From NCBI GenBank assembly GCA_905221605.1, contig CAJNDS010000074.1:1-47500 (forward strand): a stretch of DNA of 47,500 nt, given 5' to 3'. Position numbers and translations under genes: made by a program. Below the pieces are notes generated by a model, which worked only from the letters and a program-made list of their open reading frames with translations, made no database searches and had not been told where the DNA came from. How positions within the stretch are numbered: the first letter of the stretch is position 1; the number at the start of each line of letters is the position of its first letter. Of the stretch, positions 1 to 8,861 are shown piece after piece. The DNA comes from Symbiodinium natans (lineage: Eukaryota > Sar > Dinophyceae > Suessiales > Symbiodiniaceae).

Positions 1-25
1 AGGGTTTTAGGGGATGAGTTTCCAG

Positions 26-208
26 GCTTTCCTCATGGGAGCGGTGACATCCACGCTGCGGGCGAACGCAGATTTCGCCACCTACTTTCCCAACACGGTG
101 TTGCAAGCGTGCAAGTATAGGGATCGACCACTTCGGAGGTTGGTGCACTTCTTTGTGGAGTGCTACTGCAAGGCAATGCGGCAGCGGGTGCCACGAGGGC
201 AGCCGCTC
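26..208 (+). CDS. Candidate exon, 61 codons, unknown protein
   Basis: An open frame runs from an ATG at 14. The acceptor TTTCCAG at 19-25 gives a 183-bp phase-0 exon reading AFLMGAVTSTLRANADF... and ending ...RQRVPRGQPL. The donor GTCCTAAA at 209 is the first unit of a CCCTAAA array. Composition looks protein-like, with Phe/Tyr/Cys-rich helices and no low complexity. The family is not recognised. The true left boundary could lie outside the window. Confidence 0.4.
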
Positions 209-212
209 GTCC

Positions 213-269
213 TAAACCCTAAACCCTAAACCCTAAACCCTAAACCCTAAACCCTAAACCCTAAACCCT
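213..269 (-). repeat. CCCTAAA telomere-like array
   Basis: About eight near-perfect CCCTAAA units. The array ends CCCTAG, whose AG could act as the 3' splice site of the coding-looking stretch at 270-345. Confidence 0.9.
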
Positions 270-366
270 AGTGCTGGACAGCGGAGGGGTGCAACTCCGT
301 CCGCGCTGCGTTCTGCGTTCATGCAGCTCTGGCTTAGGACGTTCACCCATTTTTTCTGCCGGGGTA

Positions 367-435
367 CCCTAAACCCTAAACCCTAAACCCAAAACCCTAA
401 ACCCTAAACCCTAAACCCTAAAACCCTAAACCCTC
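367..435 (-). repeat. CCCTAAA telomere-like array
   Basis: CCCTAAA units with two 8-mer variants (CCCTAAAA, CCCAAAA). It lies just upstream of the acceptor of the exon at 443. Confidence 0.9.
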
Positions 436-442
436 AACACAG

Positions 443-541
443 CGCGCTGCCTGTGCGCTTTGGACCAAGCTGCACACTCCTCGATGAGCCGCCTGTGGGA
501 CGCAGTTCAAACAGCTTTGGGGCAGGAAGGGCCGTTTGCAG
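443..541 (+). CDS. Candidate exon, 99 bp
   Basis: Acceptor CACAG at 438-442, donor G|GTTGCC at 542. The open frame reads RCLCALDQAAHSSMSRLW and continues DAVQTALGQEGPFA; the exon starts with two bases of a split codon and ends with one. A CCCTAAA array precedes it and TTTAGGG units follow at about 575. A possible 23-bp follow-on exon at 826-848 would keep phase. Confidence 0.45.
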
Positions 542-929
542 GTTGCCTAAGCTGACTTCTTGAGGTTTCCTTAAGGGTTTAGGGGTTTTAAGGGTTTAGG
601 GTTTAGGGTTTAGGGTTTTTCTTCTTAAACGAGTCCTGGGGTTTTAGGGGTTCAGGCTTGCCTTCGATGTCTATTTTGCTGTAGGGCTTCATCTCCAAAT
701 CCCAAACCCTAAGCCCAAAACCCCTAAACCCCAAGCCCTATTCCTAACCCTAAACCTCCAACAAATAGAAAAGTCCTAGAGCCTGAAAGTTGTCTGGGCT
801 TCCGGTTTCATAAGGCTTTGGGCAGTTCGGTCTTGGCTGGGGGCGCGGGTCCCGCGGAAGCCCGCGGATCTGTAATCCTGACATCTCCGATTCCCTGAAC
901 CTTAAACCCTATACACGCTACAAACTTTT

Positions 930-1050
930 CGGGGTTTAGGGTGTAGGGTTTAGGGTTTAACCGGTTTAGCGTTCAGGGTTTAGGGTTTAGGGTTTAGCCG
1001 GTTTAGGGTTTAGGGTTTAGGGTTTAGGGTTTAGGGTTTAGGGTTTAGGG
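930..1050 (+). repeat. TTTAGGG telomere-like array
   Basis: Heptamers with small interruptions (GGTTTAACCGG, TAGCCGG). The array is internal to a presumed intron. Confidence 0.85.
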
Positions 1051-1167
1051 TTACAGGCTGCCCTGAACCCGTAAACCCTGGAAGCCCACTGAGCCCCACG
1101 TCCCCCCAACTGCGCATCGGGCCTGCCATGATGAGAAGGGCTCCTTGCAAGGGAATCCGTTGCATGA

Positions 1168-1232
1168 ACCCTAAACCCTAAACCCTAAACCCTAAACCCT
1201 AAACCCTAAACCCTAAACCCTAAACCCTAAAC
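1168..1232 (-). repeat. CCCTAAA telomere-like array
   Basis: Nine clean CCCTAAA units, 80 bp upstream of the exon at 1313. Confidence 0.9.
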
Positions 1233-1312
1233 ACACCAAAACGGACCATTGGTAACTTCTCATGGAAATCGGGGGTCAGGGGTTTAGGACTCTACCACGC
1301 GGGTGCTTGCAG

Positions 1313-1351
1313 GATGGAGTTGAGGATAGAAATCTCCTCTTTTCATGCAGG
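1313..1351 (+). CDS. Candidate exon, 39 bp
   Basis: The acceptor GCTTGCAG and the donor G|GTCTAGGG bound 13 codons, DGVEDRNLLFSCR, phase 0 to 0. The donor is the first unit of a heptamer block in the variant GTCTAGG. A second frame is also open, so the peptide is provisional. Confidence 0.42.
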
Positions 1352-1493
1352 GTCTAGGGTCTAGGGTCTAGGGTCTAGGGTTTAGGGTTTAGGGTTTAGA
1401 GTTTAGGGTTTAGGGTTTAGGGTTTAGGGTTTAGGGTTTAGGGTTTAGGGTTTAGGGTTTAGGGTTTAGGGTTTAGGGTTTAGGGTTTAGGGT
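1352..1493 (+). repeat. TTTAGGG array beginning at a donor site
   Basis: Four GTCTAGG variant units, then about 16 TTTAGGG units. The array starts exactly at the presumed 5' splice site of the exon ending at 1351. Confidence 0.9.
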
Positions 1494-1576
1494 GGTGATG
1501 GGAACGGCTTGGGTCCTGGTCCTCCAAGGAAAGGAATGCGCCTGAAGATCAAAGAGAGCCCGGTTGCCAAGTTTGG

Positions 1577-1667
1577 CCCCAAACCCCAAACCCCAAACCC
1601 CAAACCGTAAACCCTAAACCCCAAACCCTAAACCCTAAACCCTAAACCCTAAACCCTAAACCCCAAA
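1577..1667 (-). repeat. CCCCAAA/CCCTAAA array
   Basis: CCCCAAA variant units pass into canonical CCCTAAA units. A short TTTAGGG stretch follows at 1670-1690. Confidence 0.85.
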
Positions 1668-1962
1668 ATGGGTTTAGGGTTAGGGGGGTTCAAGGGTTGA
1701 TAGCGTCCTTTCCTTTGCTAGCTGAGCCCCTAGGGAACTACTACTAAGCTGTGGGCAACTATAGGGTCCAGAGAGTCCTTCACAGGGTGCGCCGCTCTCG
1801 CCTGGGTTGTCTCTTGACTGCTTCTATACGCCACTAACAATCTAATTCAAAAGTCCCCCCAAAATCCCCCAAATTCATAAGCTCCAGACCCTAAACCCTA
1901 AACCCTAAACTCTAACCCCTAAACCCTATATAAACCCTAAACCCTGAAACCTGAACCCGCAG

Positions 1963-2038
1963 TCTCTAAAAGCCAACAGACCATACGATGTAAGACCTAC
2001 ACTCCAACATCTGCGGACGCCGAAGTTCTTAAGCTGCG
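1963..2038 (+). CDS. Candidate exon, 76 bp
   Basis: Acceptor CCCGCAG; donor G|GTTTAGCG at 2039, which is the first unit of a TTTAGGG array. One frame reads SLKANRPYDVRPTLQHLRTP. Another open frame reads SKSQQTIRCKTYTPTSADAE. CCCTAAA units lie on the left and TTTAGGG units on the right. Confidence 0.42.
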
Positions 2039-2606
2039 GTTTAGCGTTTAGGGTTTAGGGTTTAGGGTTTAGGTTTAGGGTTTAGGGTACAAGGCTCTGG
2101 AGCAGGTTTGGTTTTAGGGTTTTGGGGTTCGGGTTTAGGGTTTTTTGGGTTTCGGGTTTGGGGTCTAGCGTTGAGGGATTTAGGCATGGTTATCCCAAAA
2201 ATGTCAAAATGATCCCTGTTCGTGCACGTCCAGGAACATTTCAGGTGGGTATACTTCGGCCCATACCCTCAACATGCTCCATCTCAAGCCGTTTAGTTCT
2301 CAGGAGCCTTGCATAAGGTACCTTATGTACCTGGGATCTCCTGAAACCGTCTTTGCGTTAGGGTTGTTGCGCTCGCGACCTGCATCCTAAGCCGCAAGCC
2401 CCAGAAGCCGCAAAGCCGTAAACCCTTAAAGCCCTAGCCTGCTCGGGGCTTAGGGTTTAGGGTTTAGGGTTCATAGGGTTTATAGGGTTTAGCAAGGCCC
2501 GAGCACGTTAAGGCTTCCCAAAAAGTCGCAGAGAGGAGCTTGCAAACCTCTTCAGGTTGGGAGTACATCTGGAAGGAAGCAGACGTGGAGAAGCCGCGGC
2601 CCCAAT

Positions 2607-2778
2607 TTGGGGTTTGGGGTTTAGGGTTTAGCCACTAAACCCTAAACCCTAAAACCCTAAAACCCTAAAACCCTAAAACCCTAAAACCCTAAAACCCTAA
2701 AACCCTAAAACCCTAAAACGCTAAAACCCTAAAACTCTAAAACCCTAAAACCCTAAAACCCTAAAACCCTAAACCCTG
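2607..2778. repeat. Back-to-back TTTAGGG / CCCTAAA hairpin
   Basis: Three TTTAGGG-type units run directly into CCCTAAA units through a five-base spacer. Then follow about 16 copies of the 8-mer CCCTAAAA. The centre is a perfect hairpin-forming junction of the two orientations. Confidence 0.85.
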
Positions 2779-2866
2779 ACCTAGCAGGGTGTAGGATTTG
2801 GGGGCTTTGGGGATACCTCCCAGCAATCCCTCCTCATCCGATAAACAATCGACCTCGGACCCCCAG

Positions 2867-2914
2867 GCACCATAATATGGGAAGATTCCGATCAGCAGAT
2901 AAGGGAAGTAGAGG
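2867..2914 (+). CDS. Candidate exon, 48 bp
   Basis: Acceptor ACCCCCAG, donor G|GTTGTTTG. The open frame reads TIIWEDSDQQIREVE, starting with two bases and ending with one, which is compatible with the phase at the end of the exon at 1963-2038. Confidence 0.38.
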
Positions 2915-3284
2915 GTTGTTTGGGCTCGGAGGTGGGTTTGAGGGTTTAGGGTTTAGGGCTTGAAGCTTAGGGATTCTTAGCGTTCAGGGCGTTAGGGTCT
3001 TGGAATTTAGGGCTTAGGCTTCACGGTGCTTGGGGTTCAGGCATGTGAGCTTTTGGGGTTTGCCACTGATGCTTCCTGATGCAGGAGTCGCCAGAGATAC
3101 CCATGAAAGGTTCGGTTTCCGGGTTCCGGGTTTAGGGTTTAGGGATTAGGGTTTAGGGTTTAGGGTTTAGGGTTTAGGGTTTAGGGGCCAGTTTGCCTTT
3201 TCAAACACACGAGGTGAAAAGGCGCCTGAGCCCCAAAAGGTGCCGTGCCGAGCTGGAGACCATCCCAGAGCCTCCAAGACGCCT

Positions 3285-3460
3285 TACTTAAGGAATATAC
3301 CTTAAATCATATAAGGGTTACTGGGTTTTGGAGTACTGTACTTTAATACTTTTTTTGGTTCTGGGTTCCTATTATAGCTACTTATACCGAAAAAGTATAT
3401 ACTTTTTTTCCAGGGTCTACTCCAAAGGTAGGGTTAATTAAGGGGTTTTGGAGTCTCTGG
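3285..3460. mobile_element. MITE-like element A with nested element C
   Basis: The outer arms (CTTAAGGAATATACC... and ...TTAATTAAGGGGTTTTGGAG) match the palindromic element at 8070. The inner segment at about 3328-3424 is bounded by TTGGAGTA and TACTCCAA. That inner segment, with its TTTAATACTTTTTTTGG and AAAGTATAT motifs, recurs at 40661-40883. Confidence 0.5.
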
Positions 3461-3701
3461 GATGTTCTTGCTCCACTGCGTGGACAGCACCGTCCGGTTA
3501 ACCAACAAAACGTCCGCGCCGAGCCGTTACTCTGGACCCACTCCCAAACTCTACCGAAAATCCTAAACCCCAATTCCGAAATCTGAAGCTAAACATATAG
3601 GGTACCCACTTGCCAAACCTTAAACAAACTCTAAACCCTAAACCCCGTCGTCTATCCCTAGGGACCTCTGAGACCTGGGACTTTGCACCTCGAATATAAC
3701 A

Positions 3702-3802
3702 AGCCCTAAACCCTAAACCCCAAACCCCAAACCCCAAACCCTAAACCCTAAACCCTAAACCCTAAACCCTAAACCCTAAACCCTAAACCCTAAACCCTAA
3801 AT
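3702..3802 (-). repeat. CCCTAAA telomere-like array
   Basis: About 14 units with a few CCCCAAA. It sits 14 bp upstream of the EF-hand-like exon at 3816. Confidence 0.9.
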
Positions 3803-3815
3803 CAAACCCTGGCAG

Positions 3816-3859
3816 AGGTACGGGCGGCTCAGCTTCCCGCAGCTCGAAGAGTTCCTGAG
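3816..3859 (+). CDS. Candidate exon, EF-hand-like half
   Basis: Acceptor TGGCAG. The frame reads YGRLSFPQLEEFL, resembling the second half of an EF-hand loop plus exiting helix (G-x-L-S-F-x-x-L-x-x-F). The likely donor is GC (G|GCTTAGGG), the heptamer with T>C. A CCCTAAA array lies on the left and TTTAGGG units immediately on the right. Another frame is also open, so the EF-hand call is tentative. Confidence 0.4.
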
Positions 3860-3861
3860 GC

Positions 3862-4175
3862 TTAGGGTTGAGGGTTTAGGGTTTAGAGGGTTGAGGGTTT
3901 GGGGGGGGGTTTAGGGTTTAGGGTTGAGGGTTGAGGGTTTGGGGTTTGGGGTTTGGGGTTTCGGGTTTGGGGTTTCGGGTTTGGGGTTTGGGGTTTAGGG
4001 TTTGAGGGTTGAGGGTTTAGGGTTTCGGGTTAAGGTTTAGGGTTTAGGGTTTAGGGTTTAGGGTTTAAGGTTTAGGGTTTGGGGTTTGGGGGTTTGGGTA
4101 TTTTGTGTTGAGGTTTCGGGTTTTTAGGTCTTTCGGGTTGAGGGTTTGGGGTTTAGCGTTTGGGGTTTAGGGTTT
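3862..4175 (+). repeat. Degenerate TTTAGGG array
   Basis: A long G-strand block of mixed heptamers (TTTAGGG, TTGAGGG, TTTGGGG, TTTCGGG). Variants are clustered in runs, not scattered. Confidence 0.85.
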
Positions 4176-4446
4176 TAGGGCCCTTGGCACATTTTATGTT
4201 TTCTCGTATTGGGTTTGAGAGGCTCATTATTTGGGAATACTGTTCAGACGGGTTTCAGGGGGTTAGGGATTGGGGCTTAGTAGGGGTTGCAGGATTTTGG
4301 GGGGTTATTGGGGTTCATTGTTTGGGTTTCTGGGCGTAGGTCCTAAGGGGCTTTGGATATATAAGACTGGTTAGAGGGTTTAGGGCTTAGGCTCAGGGTA
4401 TATACGGTTTACATGCAAGGGTTTGGGGTAAGCCCTTAACCAGAAC

Positions 4447-4523
4447 AACCCTAAACCCTAAACCCTAAACCCTAAACCCTAAACCCTAAACCCTAAACCC
4501 TAAACCCTAAACCCTAAACCCTA
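4447..4523 (-). repeat. CCCTAAA telomere-like array
   Basis: Eleven clean units ending CCCTAG. Confidence 0.9.
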
Positions 4524-4716
4524 GATGGGTTCTACAGCCCAAGCTCTCAAACTGAACCCTCGGACTTTTGAGCTCCAAGAGCCTGCTCCAAACCCGAACG
4601 CCCTAAGCCCCTCAACAGTAGAAAGGCCAGTCCTCAACCTTGAAACCCTAAACCCGAAACCCGAAACCCTAAACCCTAAACTCTAAAGCCTACAAAAAAA
4701 GATACCTGGGCTCCAG

Positions 4717-4751
4717 TCCTGAAAGAGACACAGGGGCCCACTGCAATCCGG
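4717..4751 (+). CDS. Candidate exon, 35 bp
   Basis: Acceptor GGCTCCAG, donor G|GTTGAGGG. The frame reads LKETQGPTAIR after two split-codon bases and ends in phase 0. CCCTAAA units precede it and TTTAGGG units follow. Confidence 0.38.
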
Positions 4752-5330
4752 GTTGAGGGTTTAGGGTTCAGGCTTTTGGGTTTAGGGTTTAGGGTTTAGG
4801 GAAGCAGCGACTTCGTCGTTGTAGACTTTTCCCTCATTTGAGGCTTTTTGGGGCTTTCCGAGGTTTTAGTGGGTTTGGGCGGGTTTCGGAGTTTCAGCCC
4901 AGAAACCCTAACCCCTAGTCCGGCCCATCCCAAGCCCCTACAACCTGACGGCCAGGGTTTCGAGTTCAGGGTCATAAGGGTTTCTGATAGGGTGATACTC
5001 CCCTAAACCCTAAAGCCCTAAACCGTAAATCCTAACCCTAAACCCTGAACCCTAGGCTCTGTTAGGCTCCCTAAACCCTACACCTTAAACTAAGTGAGGG
5101 GTCGCTTCCGTCGAGCGACAGACCCCGAACGCTCGGCCGAGGGCCTTACAGCCCGAGCGCCCAAGCGAAAAGAGAAACGGAAAGGTGAGGGTTAAGCCTC
5201 ACCGTCTGTCCTGGACAGGCCAACGGACATCGGCCTTTTTTACGACAACGTCAGTACTCGGCTAAGGGATGGCCGGCACCCAGACCACCTTTAGCGTAGC
5301 TAAAGTATAACCCCAAATTTGGGTTCAGGG
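4752..5330. other. Gene-poor stretch
   Basis: Short degenerate heptamer runs up to about 5090. A unique GC-rich segment follows (5090-5290) with no convincing exon. Confidence 0.5.
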
Positions 5331-5409
5331 TTTGCCGGGCCCCCCCCGCCGGGGGCCCCCTGGCCCCTGGCAGCTGGATTCCTGGACCAGGAGGCTGGCG
5401 AGGCAGGCT

Positions 5410-5960
5410 GGCTTTCGGCCCGGGCCAAGGGCCCCCTGGGCCAAGGGCCCCCCGGGCCAAGGGCCCCCCGGGCCAAGGGCCCCCCGGGCCAAGGGCCCCC
5501 CGGGCCAAGGGCCCCCCGGCCAAGGGCCCTCGGGCCAAGGGCGCCCCGGGCCAAGGCGCTTCCCGGACCAAGGCCCCCCCGGGCCAAGGGCCCCCCCAAC
5601 CAAGGGCCCCGGGCCAAGGGCCCCCCAGGCCAAGGCCAAGGGCCCCCCGAGCCACGGGCCCGGGCACCCCGCCCAAGGGCCCCGGCCCAAGGGCCCCCCC
5701 CGGCCAAGCCCCCCGGGCCAAGGGCTTCCAGGGCCAAGCCGCGCCCACAGGCCCTGCGCCAAAAAAAAAAGGCGTTTCGGGCCAACCGCGACCAAGCGCC
5801 CCCCGGGCCATTGGGCCCAGGGCCAAGGGCCTTCCAGGCTTTTGGAAGGGACCCCAACAAGGGCCCAAAACTCCCCCCAAACAAAGGGCCCCCAACTAGG
5901 GCTCGGCCAAGGGTCTCTCGGGCCAAGGGCCCCCACACCAACACCCTTGCAGGGAATCGC
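5410..5960. repeat. GC-rich minisatellite, GGGCCAAGGGCCCCCC-type
   Basis: Imperfect tandem units of about 14-16 bp built from GGGCCAAGGGCCCCCC. Four or more frames on both strands stay open for over 200 codons only because the repeat lacks stops. Translation is Pro/Gly/Ala low complexity. Treated as non-coding. Confidence 0.8.
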
Positions 5961-5978
5961 ACGAGCCCCCAACAAGCG

Positions 5979-6278
5979 CCAAGAGCCACCAAAAGGCTTC
6001 AAAAACTTCAAAAGGCCCACTAAAAGAAGGGGGATGCCAGGATGCCCGTACCTGCAATGAAAAATGCGATTTCTTGGTAGTGAAATCGATGCTTAATTGA
6101 GGCCCTTAAAGAAGGGGAATCCAAGAGCAGACACAGAGGGTTTCCCTGACCTTCAAATAAATAAGGGCCTCTACGGGCCCTGACACGCCGAAGGCCCGAA
6201 AAGGGCCGAGGCTACCCCCAACCCCAGCTTAAACCCTATTAAAAACATCAAAGCAAGCATCAGAGCACAAGAAAGTAC
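5979..6278 (+). repeat. 300-bp direct repeat, copy 1
   Basis: Runs from AAGAGCCACCAAAAGGCTTC to AAGCATCAGAGCACAAGAAA. It is nearly identical to copy 2 at 6568-6878. Confidence 0.8.
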
Positions 6279-6567
6279 GGGCCCTAACGTGCCGAAGGCC
6301 CGAAAAGGGCCGAGGCTACCCCGAACCCCAGCTTAAACCCTAACACCGCAAAACCCTGCCAAGGCCTTCAAGCAAATAAGGGCCTCTACGGGCCCTAACT
6401 TGCCGAAGGCCCGAAAAGGGCCGAGGCTACCCCGAACCCGAGCTTAAACCCTAGCGATTGAAATACTCATTGGCGAAAAACTCATTAATAAGTTCCCTGA
6501 CCTTTAAATGAATAAAGCCTCTACGGCCCCTGACACGCCGAAGGTCCGAACAAGGCCCCGAGAGACC
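6279..6567 (+). repeat. Internal ~65-bp repeats between the two long copies
   Basis: Further copies of the GGGCCCTAAC-GTGCCGAAGG-CCCGAAAAGG module, which is also present inside both long copies. Higher-order tandem structure; no exon seen. Confidence 0.65.
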
Positions 6568-6878
6568 CCAAGAGCCACCAAAATGCTTCAAAAGGCTTCA
6601 AAAGGCCCCCTAAAAGAAGGGGGACCCCAGGATGCCCGTACCCGCAATGAAAAATGCGATTTCTTGGTAGTGAAATCGATGCTTAATTGAGGCCCTTAAA
6701 GAAGGGGAATCCAAGAGCAGACACAAAGGGTTTCCCTGACCTTCAAATAAATAAGGGCCTCTACGGGCCCTGACACGCCGAAGGCCCGAAAAGGGCCGAG
6801 GCTACCCCCAACCCCAGCTCAAACCCTAACAGCGCAACTTTAAAAACATCAAAGCAAGCATCAGAGCACAAGAAAGTA
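6568..6878 (+). repeat. 300-bp direct repeat, copy 2
   Basis: Second copy of 5979-6278 with scattered substitutions, including the segment AATGCGATTTCTTGGTAGTG. A short ORF inside (6508-6690) follows the repeat and is not taken as a gene. Confidence 0.8.
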
Positions 6879-6997
6879 AATTCCATAAACCCTAAACCCT
6901 AATAGAGTATAGTTTGGGTGGCCGGGGTGGGTTGACGGGCAACGCGAGCGCGCGGCCCGGGGTGTTTCACACCCGAGCGCGCGCCCTCCCCTGACAC

Positions 6998-7107
6998 ACC
7001 CTAAACCCTAAACCCTAAACCTTAAACCTTAAACCCTAAACCCTAAACCCTAAACCCGAAACCCGAAACCCAAAACCCTAAACCCTAAACCTTAAACCCT
7101 AAACCCC
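6998..7107 (-). repeat. CCCTAAA array passing into poly-C
   Basis: CCCTAAA, CCTTAAA and CCCGAAA variants, followed directly by a cytosine-rich tract. Confidence 0.85.
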
Positions 7108-7137
7108 CCGCTCCCCCCTCCCCCCCCCCCTCCCCCC

Positions 7138-7177
<40 letters not shown>

Positions 7178-7180
7178 CTC
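7108..7180. repeat. Poly-C tract
   Basis: Almost pure cytosine for about 70 bases, including an uninterrupted run of more than 30 C. Length is likely unstable and prone to sequencing error. Confidence 0.9.
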
Positions 7181-7230
7181 AAGAGCGGCTCAGCCATCCC
7201 ACTGCTTTTAGGTCTCAGAGCCCTCTTCTC

Positions 7231-7543
7231 ACTGGTGCTTAAGGGAGAGTGGAAGAGTGAAACCCTATAGTAGTCCCTATAAAATCCCTTTATACTAGTC
7301 CCTATATGATCCCTTTATAATAGTCCCTATATAATCCCTTTATAGTAGTCCCTATATAATCCCTTTATCGTAGTCCCTATAAAATCCCTTTATACGAGTC
7401 CCTATATTCACTCTTCCACTTTCCCTTAAGCACCACCCTAAACCCTATACCCTAAACCCCAAACCCTAAACCCTACACCTTAAACCCTAAACCTTAAACC
7501 CTAAACCCTAAACCCGAAACCCGAATCCCTTAAGCACCAGTAA
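7231..7543. mobile_element. MITE-like element B, split by a telomere array
   Basis: Terminal inverted repeats ACTGGTGCTTAAGGGAGAGT and its near-complement CTTTCCCTTAAGCACCAGT. Five exact-length 25-bp internal tandem units (TAGTCCCTATATAATCCCTT...) occupy 7271-7395. A telomere-like block (7436-7525) interrupts the right arm and duplicates 14 bp of it. A compact intact relative lies at 11461-11574. Confidence 0.75.
7436..7525 (-). repeat. CCCTAAA array flanked by a 14-bp duplication
   Basis: Ninety bp of CCCTAAA, CCTTAAA and CCCGAAA units. TCCCTTAAGCACCA occurs perfectly on both sides (7422-7435 and 7526-7539). The related element at 11461 has this sequence once with no array. Confidence 0.9.
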
Positions 7544-7560
7544 GTCTTTTTCCGTTGCAG

Positions 7561-7628
7561 GTCAGTTGTGAATCGCCTCGCCGGGGGCCCGACAACAAGG
7601 GCCTTAAGAATTGGAATAGGATTTTGGG
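7561..7628 (+). CDS. Candidate exon, 68 bp
   Basis: Strong acceptor CTTTTTCCGTTGCAG; donor GG|GTTTAGGG formed by the following array. The frame reads VSCESPRRGPDNKGLKNWNR and ends with two bases of a split codon. MITE B and its inserted array lie just upstream in the presumed intron. Confidence 0.48.
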
Positions 7629-7745
7629 GTTTAGGGTTTAGGGTTTAAGGGTTAAGGGTTTAGGGTTTAGGGTTTAGGGTTTAGGGTTTAGGGTTTAGGG
7701 TTTAGGGTTTAGGGTTTAGGGTTTAGGGTTTAGGGTTTAGGGTTT
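7629..7745 (+). repeat. TTTAGGG array beginning at a donor
   Basis: About 16 units, starting at the presumed 5' splice site of the exon ending at 7628. Confidence 0.9.
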
Positions 7746-8069
7746 ATTCAAAAATAGTTCTGTAGGGACCCTAAGGGAATACGACTAGTATGTCTCCCGA
7801 CCCCCCCTTGATGAGAGATCTTCACTTTTGCTGAGGGGAGTATGGACTCAGGGCTGCACGTTGCAGAAAAGGTCTGATGGGACTCGGGTGTAGGGATTTA
7901 GGGGTTTTTAGGGATTTTTTGGGTTTTTAGGGTTTTTAGGGTTTTTAGGGATTTTTAGGGATTTTTAGGGGTCTAGGCCTCTACGTTGTAGAAGAGGTAT
8001 GATGAGGTTAGGGTTTACGGGGTAGAGTCCGGGTAGAGGGCCGACCTCTTCGACGTCTTTGCGTACTCA

Positions 8070-8171
8070 GATCTTCCAAAACCCCTTAATTAAGGAATAT
8101 ACCCTAATTTATGGTAAGGATCCTTATTATGAATTAAGGTATATTCCTTAATTAAGGGGTTTTGGAAGATC
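8070..8171. mobile_element. MITE-like palindrome A, intact copy
   Basis: GATCTTCCAAAACCCCTTAA and its exact complement bracket an AT-rich centre around AAGGATCCTTATT. The whole unit is about 100 bp and folds back on itself. The flanks allow a TA target duplication. Other copies lie at 3285, 10489, 21400 (partial), 35107 (partial) and 46895. Confidence 0.75.
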
Positions 8172-8250
8172 CGGGTACTCTACCTAGTCTCAGGGGGACA
8201 TCGCGACTGCGCGAGATGAGACGCATGCCCTTCACCACCGGCTGAGTTAC

Positions 8251-8319
8251 CCTAAACCCTAAACCCTAAGCCCTAAGCCCTAAGCCCTAAACCCTAAACC
8301 CTAAACCCTAAACTCTAAC
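8251..8319 (-). repeat. CCCTAAA telomere-like array
   Basis: CCCTAAA with a run of CCCTAAG variants. The segment from here to 8810 shows no supported exon; an 81-codon ATG ORF at 8370-8615 ends in repeat and is not taken as coding. Confidence 0.85.
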
Positions 8320-8800
8320 TTTAGGGCATATAGGGTGCAGGGCTCTGCCCGAAGGCTCAGGCTCCTTACATGGTCCCTTCATATGGTCCCTTGCCTTCTT
8401 TCAAGGGTTCGGAGATCGCAAAAAAAAACACAGCCGTAACGCAAGCCCAACAACCCGAAGGAAACTCTGAACCTGGAAATCCCTGCAGACCCCTACGTGG
8501 AGGTTCATGGGTAGCTTTACGTAGGGTTCCAAGTACCCCAAAGAGGGTTATAAACATAGTTGCCCTACTTATAACCCCAGGTATATCTACGCATGAACTC
8601 AACCCCAAACCCTAAACCCGAATGGCGAACCCTTCCAAGCCTTTGTTAGACCCCAAGAGCAAAAGTCTAGGAGCGTCCTCTTGGGGGTACCTTTTGTGAC
8701 GTAGACCACAGCTCAGATGAGATAAGGGCACTAAACCCTAACTGCACACTCAGCCCGGAGTGTAAACCCCCCAAAGGCCCCAGAATTTTGATCAACCCCA

Positions 8801-8861
8801 TGTCCTTTTCAGTTGCTTTAGACGGTTTTGAAGTACGTCCACGAGACTGATTGCCAAAGCC
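8801..8861 (+). promoter_or_regulatory. Possible trans-splice acceptor and 5' UTR of ankyrin gene 1
   Basis: The pyrimidine-rich CCATGTCCTTTTCAG lies about 50 bp before the ATG at 8862. In dinoflagellates a spliced leader is joined to such AG sites. No leader-like sequence was seen in the genomic upstream. Confidence 0.35.

Noticed and set aside
5251-6060. Five overlapping 214-242 codon ORFs on both strands
   Set aside because: All arise from the stop-free GGGCCAAGGGCCCCCC minisatellite; every frame is equally open and the translations are low complexity.
8370-8615. 81-codon ATG ORF
   Set aside because: Runs through repeat-like sequence and ends in CCCTAAA units; no splice context or domain.
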